Part shown: in pieces, positions 20,746-31,732 of the stretch | Layout of the letters: each line of letters opens with the position of its first letter | How positions within the stretch are numbered: the first letter of the stretch is position 1 | Source: Triparma columacea | Taxonomy: Eukaryota; Sar; Bolidophyceae; Parmales; Triparmaceae | Direction of reading: 5' to 3' | NCBI GenBank assembly: GCA_030267965.1 | Contig: BRYA01000204.1 | Location: 62,001-126,000, forward strand | Length of the DNA stretch: 64,000 nucleotides | Program-made: the position numbers and the translations under genes | The notes under the pieces: generated by a model | What the model was told of the DNA's origin: nothing | The model's database searches: none | The model's input: only the letters and a program-made list of their open reading frames with translations

Positions 20746-21930
20746 ATGTCAGCAGAAGCAGAAGAAGGAACAGGCGACGAGGCATGGAGGACCCAGGCAG
20801 CGGCCCTGAAAAAGGAGGGCGACGAAGCCTTTAAATTGGGCAACTACAAGGACGCAGTGAAGGCATACACGGATGCAATCGATATAGACGACGAGAATCA
20901 TATTTTATATTCCAACAGGTGCGCGTGCCTCCTCAAGTTGTCCGAAAAATCCAAGGCACTTAGGGACGGAGAAAAGTGTGTGTCTTTGGCTCCATCATGG
21001 GCTAAGGGTTACGGTCGGTTAGGTTCAGCCCAGCACTCCTTGACCCGGTATGCAGCTGCCGCCGACACGTACAGGAAAGGACTGAAGCTTGACCCCGAGA
21101 ACACTGCGTTGAAAGCAGGCCTTGAGGCCAGCATGAGTGCGAAGGCCGCCAAGGCGAAGTGGGAGGCCGAGAATAAGGCTGCCGAGGATGCGGCAAGGGC
21201 GGCTGAGGAGAAGGCTGCTGTGGAGAAAGAGACTCCCGCAGAAAAGCCGGAGGAAAAGACTGAGGACGATTTGCTGGGCGATTTCTTCGGCGACATTGCC
21301 GCGACTGTTGAGGCCAAACAATCAACCGCCCCCAAAAAGGAAATCAAACCCCAAGATAAGTACAAAGAGCAGAAGCTGGGAACATCCTCCGAGAATATCG
21401 ACCGTCTCCTCCAGGTAAACTACGCTTGGAAAAACCTCAACCCCTTCAAAGTCATGATGCTCGACATCGACGCCAACATCGAGGACGTCAAACTCCGGTA
21501 CAGGAAACTCTCCACCCTGGTCCACCCTGATAAGAACATTGGAGAAGAGCGCGCAAAGGACGCCTTCGACGAGGTAAAGAAGGCTTACAACATCCTCAAG
21601 GACACAGAGGGACAGTTCGAGTATACCAAGTCTCTCGTGGTGGCCGGGAGGACGAGGGGGGAGGAGGTACACAAGGCGAATGGCGGGGACCGGGAGGATT
21701 GCAAGGTGAAAGAGGTTATGAAGGTCTTCGCCGAGATCGAGGCGGGGAGGAGGCAGGCCGAGAAGAACAAGCTGGCGGCTAAGAAGAGGGAGCGTGCACA
21801 GGAGGACGATCAGCAAGCAAAATTGAAGCAGGATTACACGTTTAATAAATCGTGGGAAGGGGAGGAGAGAAAGGAAAAAAGGGTTGGGAACTGGAGAGAC
21901 TTCAACAAATCGAAAAAGACCAAAAATTGA
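20746..21930 (+). CDS. TPR co-chaperone fused to DNAJC8/SPF31-type J protein
   Basis: A single exon of 394 residues. Residues 13-125 are three TPR motifs of the HOP/STI1 class. Carboxylate-clamp positions are K22, N57, K87 and R91, but the usual Asn is Asp at residue 26. A charged Ala/Glu/Lys linker (130-200) follows. Residues 231-295 are a J domain with HPD at 260-262 (NPFKVMMLDIDAN, LSTLVHPDKN, AFDEVKKAYNILKD). The tail has KVFAEIE, a KKRERAQE helix and KRVGNWRDF, as in DNAJC8 (SPF31), a spliceosome-associated J protein. Ordinary DNAJC8 lacks TPRs, so the protein could link Hsp70/Hsp90 tails to splicing factors. The junction is within one exon, so it is not a gene-model artefact. Confidence 0.87.
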   Translation: MSAEAEEGTGDEAWRTQAAALKKEGDEAFKLGNYKDAVKAYTDAIDIDDENHILYSNRCACLLKLSEKSKALRDGEKCVSLAPSWAKGYGRLGSAQHSLTRYAAAADTYRKGLKLDPENTALKAGLEASMSAKAAKAKWEAENKAAEDAARAAEEKAAVEKETPAEKPEEKTEDDLLGDFFGDIAATVEAKQSTAPKKEIKPQDKYKEQKLGTSSENIDRLLQVNYAWKNLNPFKVMMLDIDANIEDVKLRYRKLSTLVHPDKNIGEERAKDAFDEVKKAYNILKDTEGQFEYTKSLVVAGRTRGEEVHKANGGDREDCKVKEVMKVFAEIEAGRRQAEKNKLAAKKRERAQEDDQQAKLKQDYTFNKSWEGEERKEKRVGNWRDFNKSKKTKN

Positions 21931-22003
21931 TTTGAAAAGGCAAAAATGCAAATGTGATTAGTAGTATCGGATTTCATTCTCTGCTCGCTCCTTTCTAGAT
22001 ATT

Positions 22004-23471
22004 TTAGTCACTCTTGACTTTCTCTCCAACCCCCGTTCGCAAGAACATGTCCACGAGTCCCCCGCCCCAAATAATCATGGCAGGCTCAATTGTCCAGCAG
22101 AGGTCGCCGGCGAAGTTTCCCCACCAATCGGCGGCCTCGTCAGCCATGCCAAGCTTGAGGGTATCAGCCAAGGCAGAGGCTCCACTGGGAAGGTAGTAGA
22201 CAATGATGGAAAGGGCGTACCCATAGAAGGCGGCAAAGTTGAGAAAGACATATAGCCAGCTGCGAAGCCCATCCACATGCCTCCTCTCTCCACCTCCCTG
22301 GACGAGCGGGGCGGCGTCAAGCACTAGCCCGCCGCTGGTCGACATTGCATCGACCCCGGATGCGACGGTGTGGAAGGCCTCCAAAACCACCTCGGCGCTG
22401 GGGGTGGAATCCTTGCCGTACCAGGGGTAGAGGACGTCGTTCTTGCAGCTGTCTTGGCCGAAGCCCTCAAAAAGTCCCTTGTCGTACAGTGCCTCGTCAT
22501 CCGCGTCCCTATCCTTCTTCTTAGGCGTCTTGTCATCATCGGCAGGCTCGACAGTCTCAGCCCTCACTGCCACAGCGGCAGAGACATACTCGAAAACCTC
22601 CTTCTCGTCCTTGAACTTAAAATCACCGTCCCAGCACTTGTCAGCGAGGTCCATCATGCTCGATCCGGCCTCCCTTTCAGTCGTGGCATCTGTCTTCATG
22701 AAATATAGGAGGGGGAGCAGGGCGAGCTCCATGAAAATGAGGGCGAGGATGACCCCATCGATCCCGCCAATGTAGGGGGTCTCAGTCACGTGGAGGCTGT
22801 TCGCCGCGAGCCAGATGAAGCAAGGCCCGATCACCAGGCAGGCGCAGGACTCGACGAGGTCCCTGTTGAGCTTGGACTTCTGCTCGGCGAGGGACGTGGA
22901 GAGGAAGGTCAGGGAGCAAACGATGACGGAAGAGGGGTATGGGGAGACAGAAGTCTTGGGCTTAGAAGGAGTCTTCTTCCGAGTACTGCGACGGCTGGGA
23001 GAGTCGGGACCCTTGAAAGCAGCATCGGACATGCCATATTCTTTGAACACCTGCTTCTTGACTTTCTCCAAGGACTCGGACCAAGTCTTGATCTGCAAGA
23101 AGAAAGGGAAGGGTGAGAATAACACTATACAATGTTGCCCCAAATCTCGTCCTCAATTTCGTCTCTTCGCCCGCTCTCACCTCTCCAAGCTTTGCAAGTG
23201 TCCCCTTGAGCCCCACGAAACTTCCCGTGGTGAGGGAGTAAAAGGCGTAGAACTGAAGGGGGAAGATGCAGGCCTCCAGGACGGTCGTCTTGAGGAACGC
23301 GACATGGAGGTCAGAGGGTAGGAAGGAGGCAAAGGGTATCAGGGAGAAAGGAGGCAGGAGCGACAGCGGGGTAGATACCAAAGGAAGAGATAAGATGGAG
23401 GAGAAGAGCCCAAGATCCTTCACGCAGCACAGAAGGTTACGGAAAAACCCGACATAGTTGGACGTGGACAT
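22004..23471 (-). CDS. uncharacterised multi-pass membrane protein
   Basis: Two exons (23181-23471 and 22004-23092) join to 459 residues. The N-terminal half has hydrophobic stretches (LFSSILSLPLVSTPLSLLPPF, VIVCSLTFLSTSLA, LVIGPCFIWLAANSL, GVILALIFMELALLPLLYF). A soluble acidic/Lys-rich region of about 130 residues follows, then two further hydrophobic segments (SWLYVFLNFAAFYGYALSIIVYYL and a Trp-rich CWTIEPAMIIWGGGLVDMFL). No signature motif, pump or transporter family was recognised. It is head-to-head with HGH1 across 229 bp. Confidence 0.7.
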
Positions 23472-23700
23472 GGCGGCCTATCTAAGTCACACAAAATTGC
23501 CTGTAAAATTGCAAAGTCGGGGAGGGGGAAAGCAAAACAATTGTTAGTAGGCAATTAGGACGATGGGCGGGGGAATATGTTAGGGATCGTATTGTAAATT
23601 GTAATTAAGCGACCTGAGTAGGCATTTAAGGACGGAAAGCTTCAGTACTTACAAGAGTGTCCTTAAAGGTCTGAGCCAAAAAAAAATATAAGAAAGAAAG

Positions 23701-25016
23701 ATGAGCGGATTTGACTTTGCGATCCTTACCGAAATAGTATCATTCCTCGACAATTCGCGACCTGATGTCTGCGTAGAAGGTGCGTGTCTCTTCTGAAACG
23801 GCTTGGATAAAATTTTCTGAAATCCTGGATCGACTGGACAACCCTTTGCTGCCTAATTACTCTTCGATCTAACCCGTTTCGAACACGATTTTACTTCTCA
23901 TACATCATTACTGCAGCAACGACTGCATTAGTTGCGTCCTTGCAAGTCGATGACGGACTTCAAGTCCGTTCCAACTGTGCTCACTACCTTGAGAATGAGG
24001 TGCCCAAAAAGCTGTGCTCCCTCATTTCCAATCCCTGCGTATCCGAGATCGAGGGCAAGAAGATCAACCCCTCCTGGCCCATGAAGGTGCTTCTCGGCTC
24101 CCTCGACGCCCTCGGTTCAATGGTAGGTGAGGGTGGTGAGATGGTTGCCGAGGCAGCCTGCGAGTGCGGGGTGGTTGGGAGGGTGGGGGAGGTCATCATG
24201 GAGTACAGTCACACCTCGAAGAGGGGGGTTGAGGCGGCCGACAAGATCCTCGACTCCTGCTGCAGGCTCCTCGCCAACTTGTGCAGGTCTGAGTGCGGGT
24301 GCACGGCCATCCTCGACAAGGAGGGCGTCCTCGCCAAGCTTATAAACGAGTTCGAGAGCCCCGCGGCGGACTGCTGGGACAGATTCCAGCACGTCGCCAC
24401 GGTGCTGATGAACGTTACCCAGGTCGAGAGGGGCCGTAAGGTGCTGCTGAAAATATCTGACGGGTTCCTCGACAAGGTCACCCCCAGCCTCACCGCTAAC
24501 AACAGCGTCAGGAGGGCGGGGATAGCGGGGGCCATTAGGAACGTCTGCTTCGAGAAGGACAGCTCGTGGTGGCTGATCCACGAGAAGAAGATCGTGGACG
24601 TGATCTGCTACCCCCTCTGCGGGCCCGAGGGGTTCGACATGGACGACAAGATCGGGATGACGCCGAACATGTGGATGGAGGGACCGGACAAGAAGCGGGA
24701 GCCGGACGCAGACACGCGCAAGCTCCTGGTCGAGGCGATCCTCCTGCTCTGCGCGACGGGTAGGAAGAACAGGGAGAAGCTGAGGGAGCTCAAGGTTTAC
24801 CCCATTGTCAAGACCTTGGACCTTTCGGAGGAGAGCGAGGAGGTTAGCAATAAGATTAGCGAGTGCGTCCAGTTTTTGATGAGGGACGAGGAGGGGTGCG
24901 AGAGGATAGAGGGGGAGATGTTGGCTATCGAGCCGGAGCAAACGAGTGTCGACGTCATGGAGCCGGCGGGGAGGGTGAAGCCTATGAAGCCAGAAGACTG
25001 GGACGCAGTGGACTAG
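23701..25016 (+). CDS. HGH1: HGH1 homologue (FAM203), eEF2-folding factor
   Basis: Two exons (23701-23779, 23917-25016) join in frame to 392 residues. The protein is an armadillo-like helical repeat protein. Highly conserved HGH1 blocks are RRAGIAGAIRNVCFEKDSSW, LCGPEGFDMDDKIGMTP, an EGPDKKREPDADTRKLLVEA stretch and LLCATGRKNREKLRELKVYP. These correspond to Pfam DUF383/DUF384. In yeast Hgh1 binds nascent eEF2 and hands it to the TRiC/Hsp90 machinery. The ATG is supported by MSGFDFAILTEIVSFLDNSR, which aligns with the family N-terminus after splicing at a GTGCGT donor and CTGCAG acceptor. Confidence 0.93.
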
Positions 25017-25092
25017 TTGTAGGACTTAGAAGAACCAAGACTTTTCCCTTAAAAACCATTTTAATTGTTTGTCGGTGTTTACCAATAAAGGT

Positions 25093-27112
25093 TTAAGGTG
25101 TCAATCTGTTAGGATCCCTTGGGAACATGGATGCCTTCCTGACATTATCCAGCCCCAGCGCCAGGAACACCACCCTCTCCAGTCCAATCCCCGCCCCCGC
25201 GTGCGGGCTCACCCCGTTCTCGAATGACTTTACGTATTTCTCTAGCCCTCCCCCCTCCTGGAGGCCCTCCTCTAGACCCTTGCCCTTTATGATATCCCTG
25301 AGCATCCCGGCGTCGTGGCACCTCTGCGCGCCGGAGCATATCTCCTGGCCCCTGATGAACATGTCGTACGAGTTCGAGAACCTCTCGTCGTGGGCCATCG
25401 GCATGGTGTAGAAGGGCCTGATGGAAGAGGGGTACTGGTCGAGTATGAAAAAGTCCGTCTTGTACTTTTCCTTTACGACCGCACCAAGGGCCAGCTCCTG
25501 AGCACCCGTCAGGTCCTGCATACCGTCCCCGACGTCGAAACCGGCATCCTCGATCATCTTGATGCCGTCTTCCCAGTGGATGATGCAGGGCTCCTCTGTG
25601 AACTCCACGGGCTCGCTGGAGTACTGGGCTCGGATAACTTTCATCTCGGCGGCGTAGCGGGTCTCAAGGCCCTCGAATATGTGCTTGAACATCTTGTGGC
25701 AGACGGCTAGTGTCTCCGTGTAGTGCTCGTTGATAGCCATCTCCAAGTCCAGGCCCACAAACTCGCATAGGTGCCTCCTGGTGTTGGAGTTCTCCGCCCT
25801 AAATACTGGTCCTACCTCGAAGACTCGGGGGAAGTCTGAGGCTATGGCCATCTGCTTGTAGAGCTGGGGTGACTGGGCGAGGCATGCCTCTGCCCCGAAG
25901 TAGTCTGTCTTGAATACTCCCGCTCCGCTCTCGCTTTCTCCTCCGATAAGTTTGGGGGTCTGGATCTCTGTGAAACCCTGCGAGTAAAGGCTCTCCCTGA
26001 AGAGCTGACACACCCCGCTCTTGACCCTTAAAATAGCGTTGTTCGCCGGAACCCTAAGGTCCATCCACCTGTTGTCGAGCCTAAGTTCCTGCCCCAAGTT
26101 AGGGAAGGGTCTCTCCGTGTCCTGGCTAGCCTCCACCTCCTCGCTGCTCCTCGCCGCGTCCTCCAGCTCGAACGGTAAAACGGGGCTTGACTTGGACACC
26201 ACGTGGACCCGCTTGACCTTGATCTCCCTGTCCCCAACGCTGCAGCTCTTGACGTCGGCGTCCACGACGTCCCCGTACACGTCGACGATGCTCTCGGCTG
26301 TCAGGCCCTTCATGTACTTTATCATCCTAGCCGCCTCCCCCGGGTCCTCGAGGTCAGCCTTGAAGAAGACCCCCTGCATGGTGTTGAAGGCGTCCTGTCT
26401 GAGCACTAGGAAGACGCTCCCCCCCTTAACACGGACGCTCTGGAGACGGCACCGCACCCAGGCGGGGGAACCGGGGGACGTGGAGGCAAGGGGGGTGTAC
26501 GAACGGGTACCGGAGGTCTTGGATGTTACCACTTCGTAGTCACCGCAGATTGAGGTGGTGTCAGAGAAGGTTATGTCGTTCCTTATGGCGTTGGCATGAT
26601 CGGCAGCTTCCCTCTCGGCAGCCTGGGCGGCCTTCTTTGCTTTTTTGGCAAGCTTTGCGGCCTCCTTCTCTGCCTGGTGGTTTAGGGGATTAGGAGGCGG
26701 GATTGAGGGGATTAGTGGTGTGTGATTGGGTAGATTGAGGGTGTGGATTGAGGGTGTGAGGTCGGTGTTTGTTTAGCTTCCTTACCTTCCTTGCCTCTCT
26801 TTGTCTTTTTATCTCATTAATCTCTTCAGGCGTCCTGGGTGTATCATTAGTATCATTAGTAGTATCATTAGTTGAATAAAGAGCAAATTGATTGACAAGA
26901 GAGAGATGAGGAAACGAAGCAGGTCCGACTAACTTGTGTCTTGAAGCCATAACAGAGCTTATTGAAGGTTGAAATTGGCGTATAAGAGGATTAAAGGAAC
27001 GTGTTGAACGTAGTAGTGAATGTATTAGTATCATAGTGATTATTAGGCTTTGTTCCCGCATGCGCAGAAGATTTTGGGATGTTGTCCGGATATTATATTG
27101 GGATTTTGCCAT
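25093..27112 (-). CDS. aspartyl-tRNA synthetase (eukaryotic cytosolic type), with possible targeting extension
   Basis: Two exons (26786-27112, 25093-26673) join to 635 residues. The charged Lys/Ala/Glu helix at the junction precedes an OB-fold anticodon-binding domain (about 150-260). The class II core follows: motif 1 around QGFTEIQTPKLI, motif 2 VGPVFRAENSNTRRHLCEFVGLDLE, and motif 3 GAGIGLERVV, with the AspRS-type LYKQ stretch. It charges tRNA-Asp with aspartate. The first 54 residues before M55 include M27-SIS, rich in Arg, Ser and Leu without acids, and resemble a mitochondrial presequence. In-frame ATGs at residues 1, 18, 27 and 55 allow alternative starts. Confidence 0.92.
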
Positions 27113-27299
27113 TTTGTTTCCTCAATTATATTCAATCAAACCATATTTACTCCACATTTAATAATTTCGCTCAATTAAGACATAAATCTCCTTAAAGGCT
27201 GGAAATTAGTCGGAAATAGTCTTTCAATCAGCAAGAAATCTCTCCTCCATTTCCACCTTCGCCCCCTCCAGCCTCCCCTACCCCCAATATCTCCACAAT

Positions 27300-30200
27300 A
27301 TGGCAAACACAAGAGATGCTTACCCACTATTAAGATCCAACTTACTCCTACTCACAACAACACTACCATCACACTTAAAACCAGCAATAGCAGCAAGCAA
27401 TCTAAGCCTCAAATTGTCACAATGCCGAAGCAGAGGGGAGGACTTGTTTGCTCTTGGTGGAGATATCCTCCTCGCTCCCTTCGCTCAAGTAATACAGTCC
27501 AGCCAGACCACGTCAAACGAGACGTCAACGGCCTTGCAGTGCCTCCTTGAGCTCTCCAGCACATTTGATCCTCCCAGCCCCATGACCCTACAGCTATACA
27601 AGGCAGCCGTAATCAACTGCAAGTTCATAGAGCTGTCCACGGAGTCAACGCTGGTCTGCCTGTCCAGAGTCGTCGAGCTTGCGCAGCTGGTGATGCAGTG
27701 GGAAGGGGACTACGCCATATACACAAAGATTATCGAGGTGAGGAGGGTGCGCTGGGCACAGGAGCGGCAGCGAACGACCAAGAGAGATAGACATTTACAA
27801 ACACTTACGTTACCCCACTTACATTACCCCACTTACATTACCCCACTTACGTTAACCCCCCTTTGGCTCCTCCGCTACGCTCTGTCGCAGATTGCCTCCC
27901 TCCCAGGGACAGTAGGCAGGGTTGGGGGTGAGGGCCTCAGGGGAATTTGCCGCACGGTTTTCAATAGGAAGTACCCTGCGATGGTAAACATCCTCGAGGA
28001 CCTCACGTCCCTCCTTTCCCCTTCCAGCGAGACAACCCTGCCGGTCTCCATGGTCCTTAGCCTTTGCAACGTCTGCTTGGAGCACATGGACAGGAACAAC
28101 GCTGACCCAGCCTTCGAGAAGGTGCTTGGGGGGGACTTCTGCAAGTGGTGCCTCTGGCACTCTCAGACCGAGGACCTTCGAGTACTATCAGAGATCCTAA
28201 GAGCAGTGTTCAACCTCTTCTTCGTGTCGTCATCCTATCTGAGAGTCCAGCTTGAGGTATTTCTACAGTCAGTACACCTACGTCTACTACACCCACCACC
28301 CTCACCCTCCAACAGCGAGGATTTTGAATTCTACGAGAAGGTGAGGATTGACAAAAACTAATTTTGCCACCACAAAACCACCAACTAACGCAAACCCCAC
28401 GCCCCCCCCCCCCCCCCTCCCCCCCGCAGCGGACTGACATGGCCCTGGACTCCCTCCTCACATTTTGCTACGAGCCCGGCGTCCTTAGGGGTCTCTACGT
28501 AAACTACGACTGCGATCTGACGGCTGGTAATCTCTTTGAGGACGTCGTCACCAACCTCTGCGACAAAGCAGAGGCGGGAAACGAGAAGGCACAGTGGGGT
28601 GTCCTCGCCGTTATCGACGGGATCGGATTGGGGATGCAGAACACTCCCACCATATCAGTATCCCCACCCCTTCCATCTTCAACCACATCAATATCCCCCC
28701 CGATGACACCCCTCCCCCCCCAGCCCGTTGCCCGTACATCCTCGAGCGGTAGCATCTGCGTCGACGGTGAGAGCCTGAACATCCTAACCGAGATGAAGCG
28801 TCACAAGTCCAAGCTCCTGTCAGTGACATCAGAGTTCAACAACGGGAACCGTAACTGGGTGCCCTACGCCGTGGAACGTGGGGTCATACAGACGGAGAAT
28901 GCGGGGGACGTGGGGAGGTTCTTGTTTGAGCAGGGGGGGGTGGATAAGACTAAACTTGGAGAGTACCTTTCGAAGGGACCAGCTGAGAAGGTGAGGGCAT
29001 GATGGCCAAACGCACGACGGCACCATAGGGACTGAACAACATCTAAACAAACGACGGCACTTCGCTCCACCCCCCCCCACTCGTCGCAGTACCCCTTCAA
29101 CGCGGCCGTGCTGGAGCATTACTCTGCCTGCTTCGATTTCTCTAAGCTAACTTTTGACGAGTCACTCCGTGTGTACCTGCGTAAGTTCAGGATGCCCGGG
29201 GAGGCGCAGTGCATCGACAGGATCATGGAGGCCTTCTCCCAGAGGCTCCACGAGTGCTACACAAGGGGCGGGGGGGGGGAGGTGGGGAGGAGGGAGAAGG
29301 AGGGGGAGCCGGAGATAACGACGGGGGAGGGGGAAGCGCCGCCGACGCCGGTAAGGATCAGGGAAGAAATACCGCAGAACCCATTCAGGAACAGCGACGC
29401 GGCGTTCATACTATCCTTCAGCACCATCATGCTAAACACGGACCTACACAACGAGAATATGAAGGAAGAGAAGAGGATGAAGGTCGAGGAATTCGTCCGT
29501 AACAACAGGGGAATAAACGACGGGCAGGACCTGCCTGAGGAATTCCTTATCAACCTTTACAATTCCATAAAGGAGCAGGAGATCCAGCTCCACGAAGGGG
29601 ACATCAAGAAAAAGGGCATCGAGGGAGCCGTAGGTGACTGGGGGGAGCTAGTGGCCGACGGGGGTGGTTGGAAGGAAGGCGAGGGCGTCGAGAAGGACAT
29701 GTTCACCACCATTGCTGCCCCCACACTCTCCGCCCTTGGCCACATCCTGGCCACCACGCAGTCCCCGCAGCTACTGCTGGCGTGCCTATCGACGTTCTCG
29801 ACGTACTGCTCCCTTTCGTCGGCCGTGGGAATGCACGAGGAGTTCAACGACGCGCTCGCCAGCATGATGAGGGAGGGGAGGAGGTTCGTGGAGAGGGTGA
29901 GAGGGAAGTGCGACCAGCCGTGGAGGGGGGAGCCCGTGTGGCTCGACGGGTGGGAGGGGGATAACGCGACGGACTTCCGAGGGCTCCTCGCGCTGAAGAC
30001 CTCCCTCCACCTCACGTCCATACACCTGCCGTCCATCAGACTTTCTTTCCTTCTCCTACTCGACCTTCTCTACCTCCTCCGCTCCCTCGGCTGCCTCGGG
30101 ATGCTCGGAGAGGTCGAGGACTTCGAGGGTATGGAGAGGAGCTGCTACGCGGAGATGGTGGAGGGAAGACGGAGAGAACACGAAGTGAGCATGAGGGAGG

Positions 30201-31639
30201 GGCAAGACGCTACAGGTTGGCTCGGAGGGATGGTCAAACAGGTCCTGTGGGGCGGGTATGACTACGGGAGCGAGCAGGCAGACGACGAGGAATCCTTGGA
30301 GGACAGCGACAACAGCGAGCCGTCAATATCAACGAGGGAGGCCATACGGAAGGTGTTTGAAGTCTCGGGCCTTGACTCGGCACTCCTGGCGCCAACTTCC
30401 AACCCCTTCATTACTCGCACGCTCCTGAGCCACAGGAGCATCAGGGACAAGGCGGAGCTCGTCAGCTGGATGTGGGAGGACCAGGCGGTAATCTGCTTGG
30501 AAATTGCAACGAGGGGGGTCAAGGGGGGGGGATGGGAGGAGTGGAGGGACGAAATCTTGGCGATTTTGGAACAGACCGATATGCCCTACTTGGTCGAAAG
30601 AGGTATAGTGAATGTGCTCAAGACATTTATCCACTTGTACGACGATGCCTCTGCGGATGTCAAGAAGGACCTTCTCAACCTCGTCAATGCTATCGGCCTC
30701 ATCAAGACTTCAGTATTCAGGCACGTCAGCAACAGGGTCGCGGCGGGGATCAGCATAGTCTTGCGCACATGTAAATTCGTCGACGCGTCCGAGTACGCAG
30801 TCGTCCTCAAGCTCTGCGACAGGGCCGCTGAGTTCAGGGCTGGGAGGGGCTTCGTAGCCGCCGCTCTCGACGCCGTGGTGGACGAAGACAAGGACCAGCT
30901 CGTCGGAACGGGGGGATGGCGCTCGGTCGTGGCAACGTGTTGCAAGCTGTCCGGCGGGGACTACGAGGGGGACCTGAGCTACAGGGAAAGGGCCCAAAAA
31001 ATGGTGGCGGATTTGTGGAGCCACGCTGTGGGGACGGGGATGAAGCTGGACTTTGGAATCGCCATGAGCGTCTGTCAGTGCCTCGACACCCCCGAGCTCT
31101 TACAAAGGGCCATTGGGAGTGTCGGAGGGGAGCAGATGACGATTGACGTTTGGGTGAGACTGTTCAGGGAGGTTTTCCTGACCAGGGAGTTTGGGGAGGA
31201 TGGGCAGGAGGACGATAGGATGATCTGGAGCAACATGCTCGGCAGGGTGGTTCTTGTGGTGGTCTTTGTTTATGGAAGGGACAAGGAAGGGGGAGGGGAG
31301 GACCTCAAGGGGATTGTCAAGGGGGTGATCAAGTATTTGGGGGACAACGCTAGGAATACCAGGGCAGCGGAGGTTGCTGAGGCGTCAGTACAAATCGCCA
31401 ACAACATGGGAAACGTCTTCCAATTTCCAGAGTTTCAGGGGGAGGGAGGGATAGGAGAATGGGGAGTTGGATGTTTGACGGAGGAGGGATTTGCTGTGGT
31501 GCAGGAGGGAATGGAAGTAAGAGGAGGAGAAGGAGGAGGAAGGGAGGGAGCAGGGGAAGGAGGGGAAGGAGGGGAAGGAGGAGCTGCACGTTGCGTTCCT
31601 CTACCTCCGCCTCCGTTATCTTCACAGTTGTCAATTTAG
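27300..31639 (+). CDS. GBF1/GNOM-type Sec7-domain Arf guanine-nucleotide exchange factor
   Basis: Four exons (27300-27737, 27891-28340, 28430-28990, 29090-31639) join in frame to 1332 residues. An N-terminal helical DCB-like region leads to the HUS box (LYVNYDCDL). The Sec7 domain spans about 430-640: VGRFLFEQGGVDKTKLGEYLS, then LRKFRMPGEAQCIDRIMEAF and FILSFSTIMLNTDLHNENM. An in-frame low-complexity insert of about 45 residues interrupts it. HDS-like helical repeats and a Gly/Glu/Pro-rich tail follow. GBF1-type proteins activate Arf1 at Golgi and ER-Golgi membranes. No PH domain is present, which excludes cytohesin or EFA6. The 28341-28429 intron ends in a long C-run. Confidence 0.93.
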
Positions 31640-31732
31640 AATAAACCTAATCGCTAAAATTTTCGCAGCAAGATTTGCGGTTCTTTACAATCGCAGTTAA
31701 TTGCGCTATCAGTACACCCCTTCACCTCGTAA

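Noticed and set aside
17618..20785. N-terminal extension of the LRR protein beginning MPRRLFLLLLLL, resembling a signal peptide
   Set aside because: It overlaps the start of the divergent TPR-J gene and is the complement of its poly-acidic N-terminus. The ATG at 20599 is a better start, so the LRR protein is treated as cytosolic.
28864..29119. Minus-strand ORFs overlapping the Sec7 gene and many other antisense frames
   Set aside because: They are complements of conserved coding exons and show no independent start context or domain.
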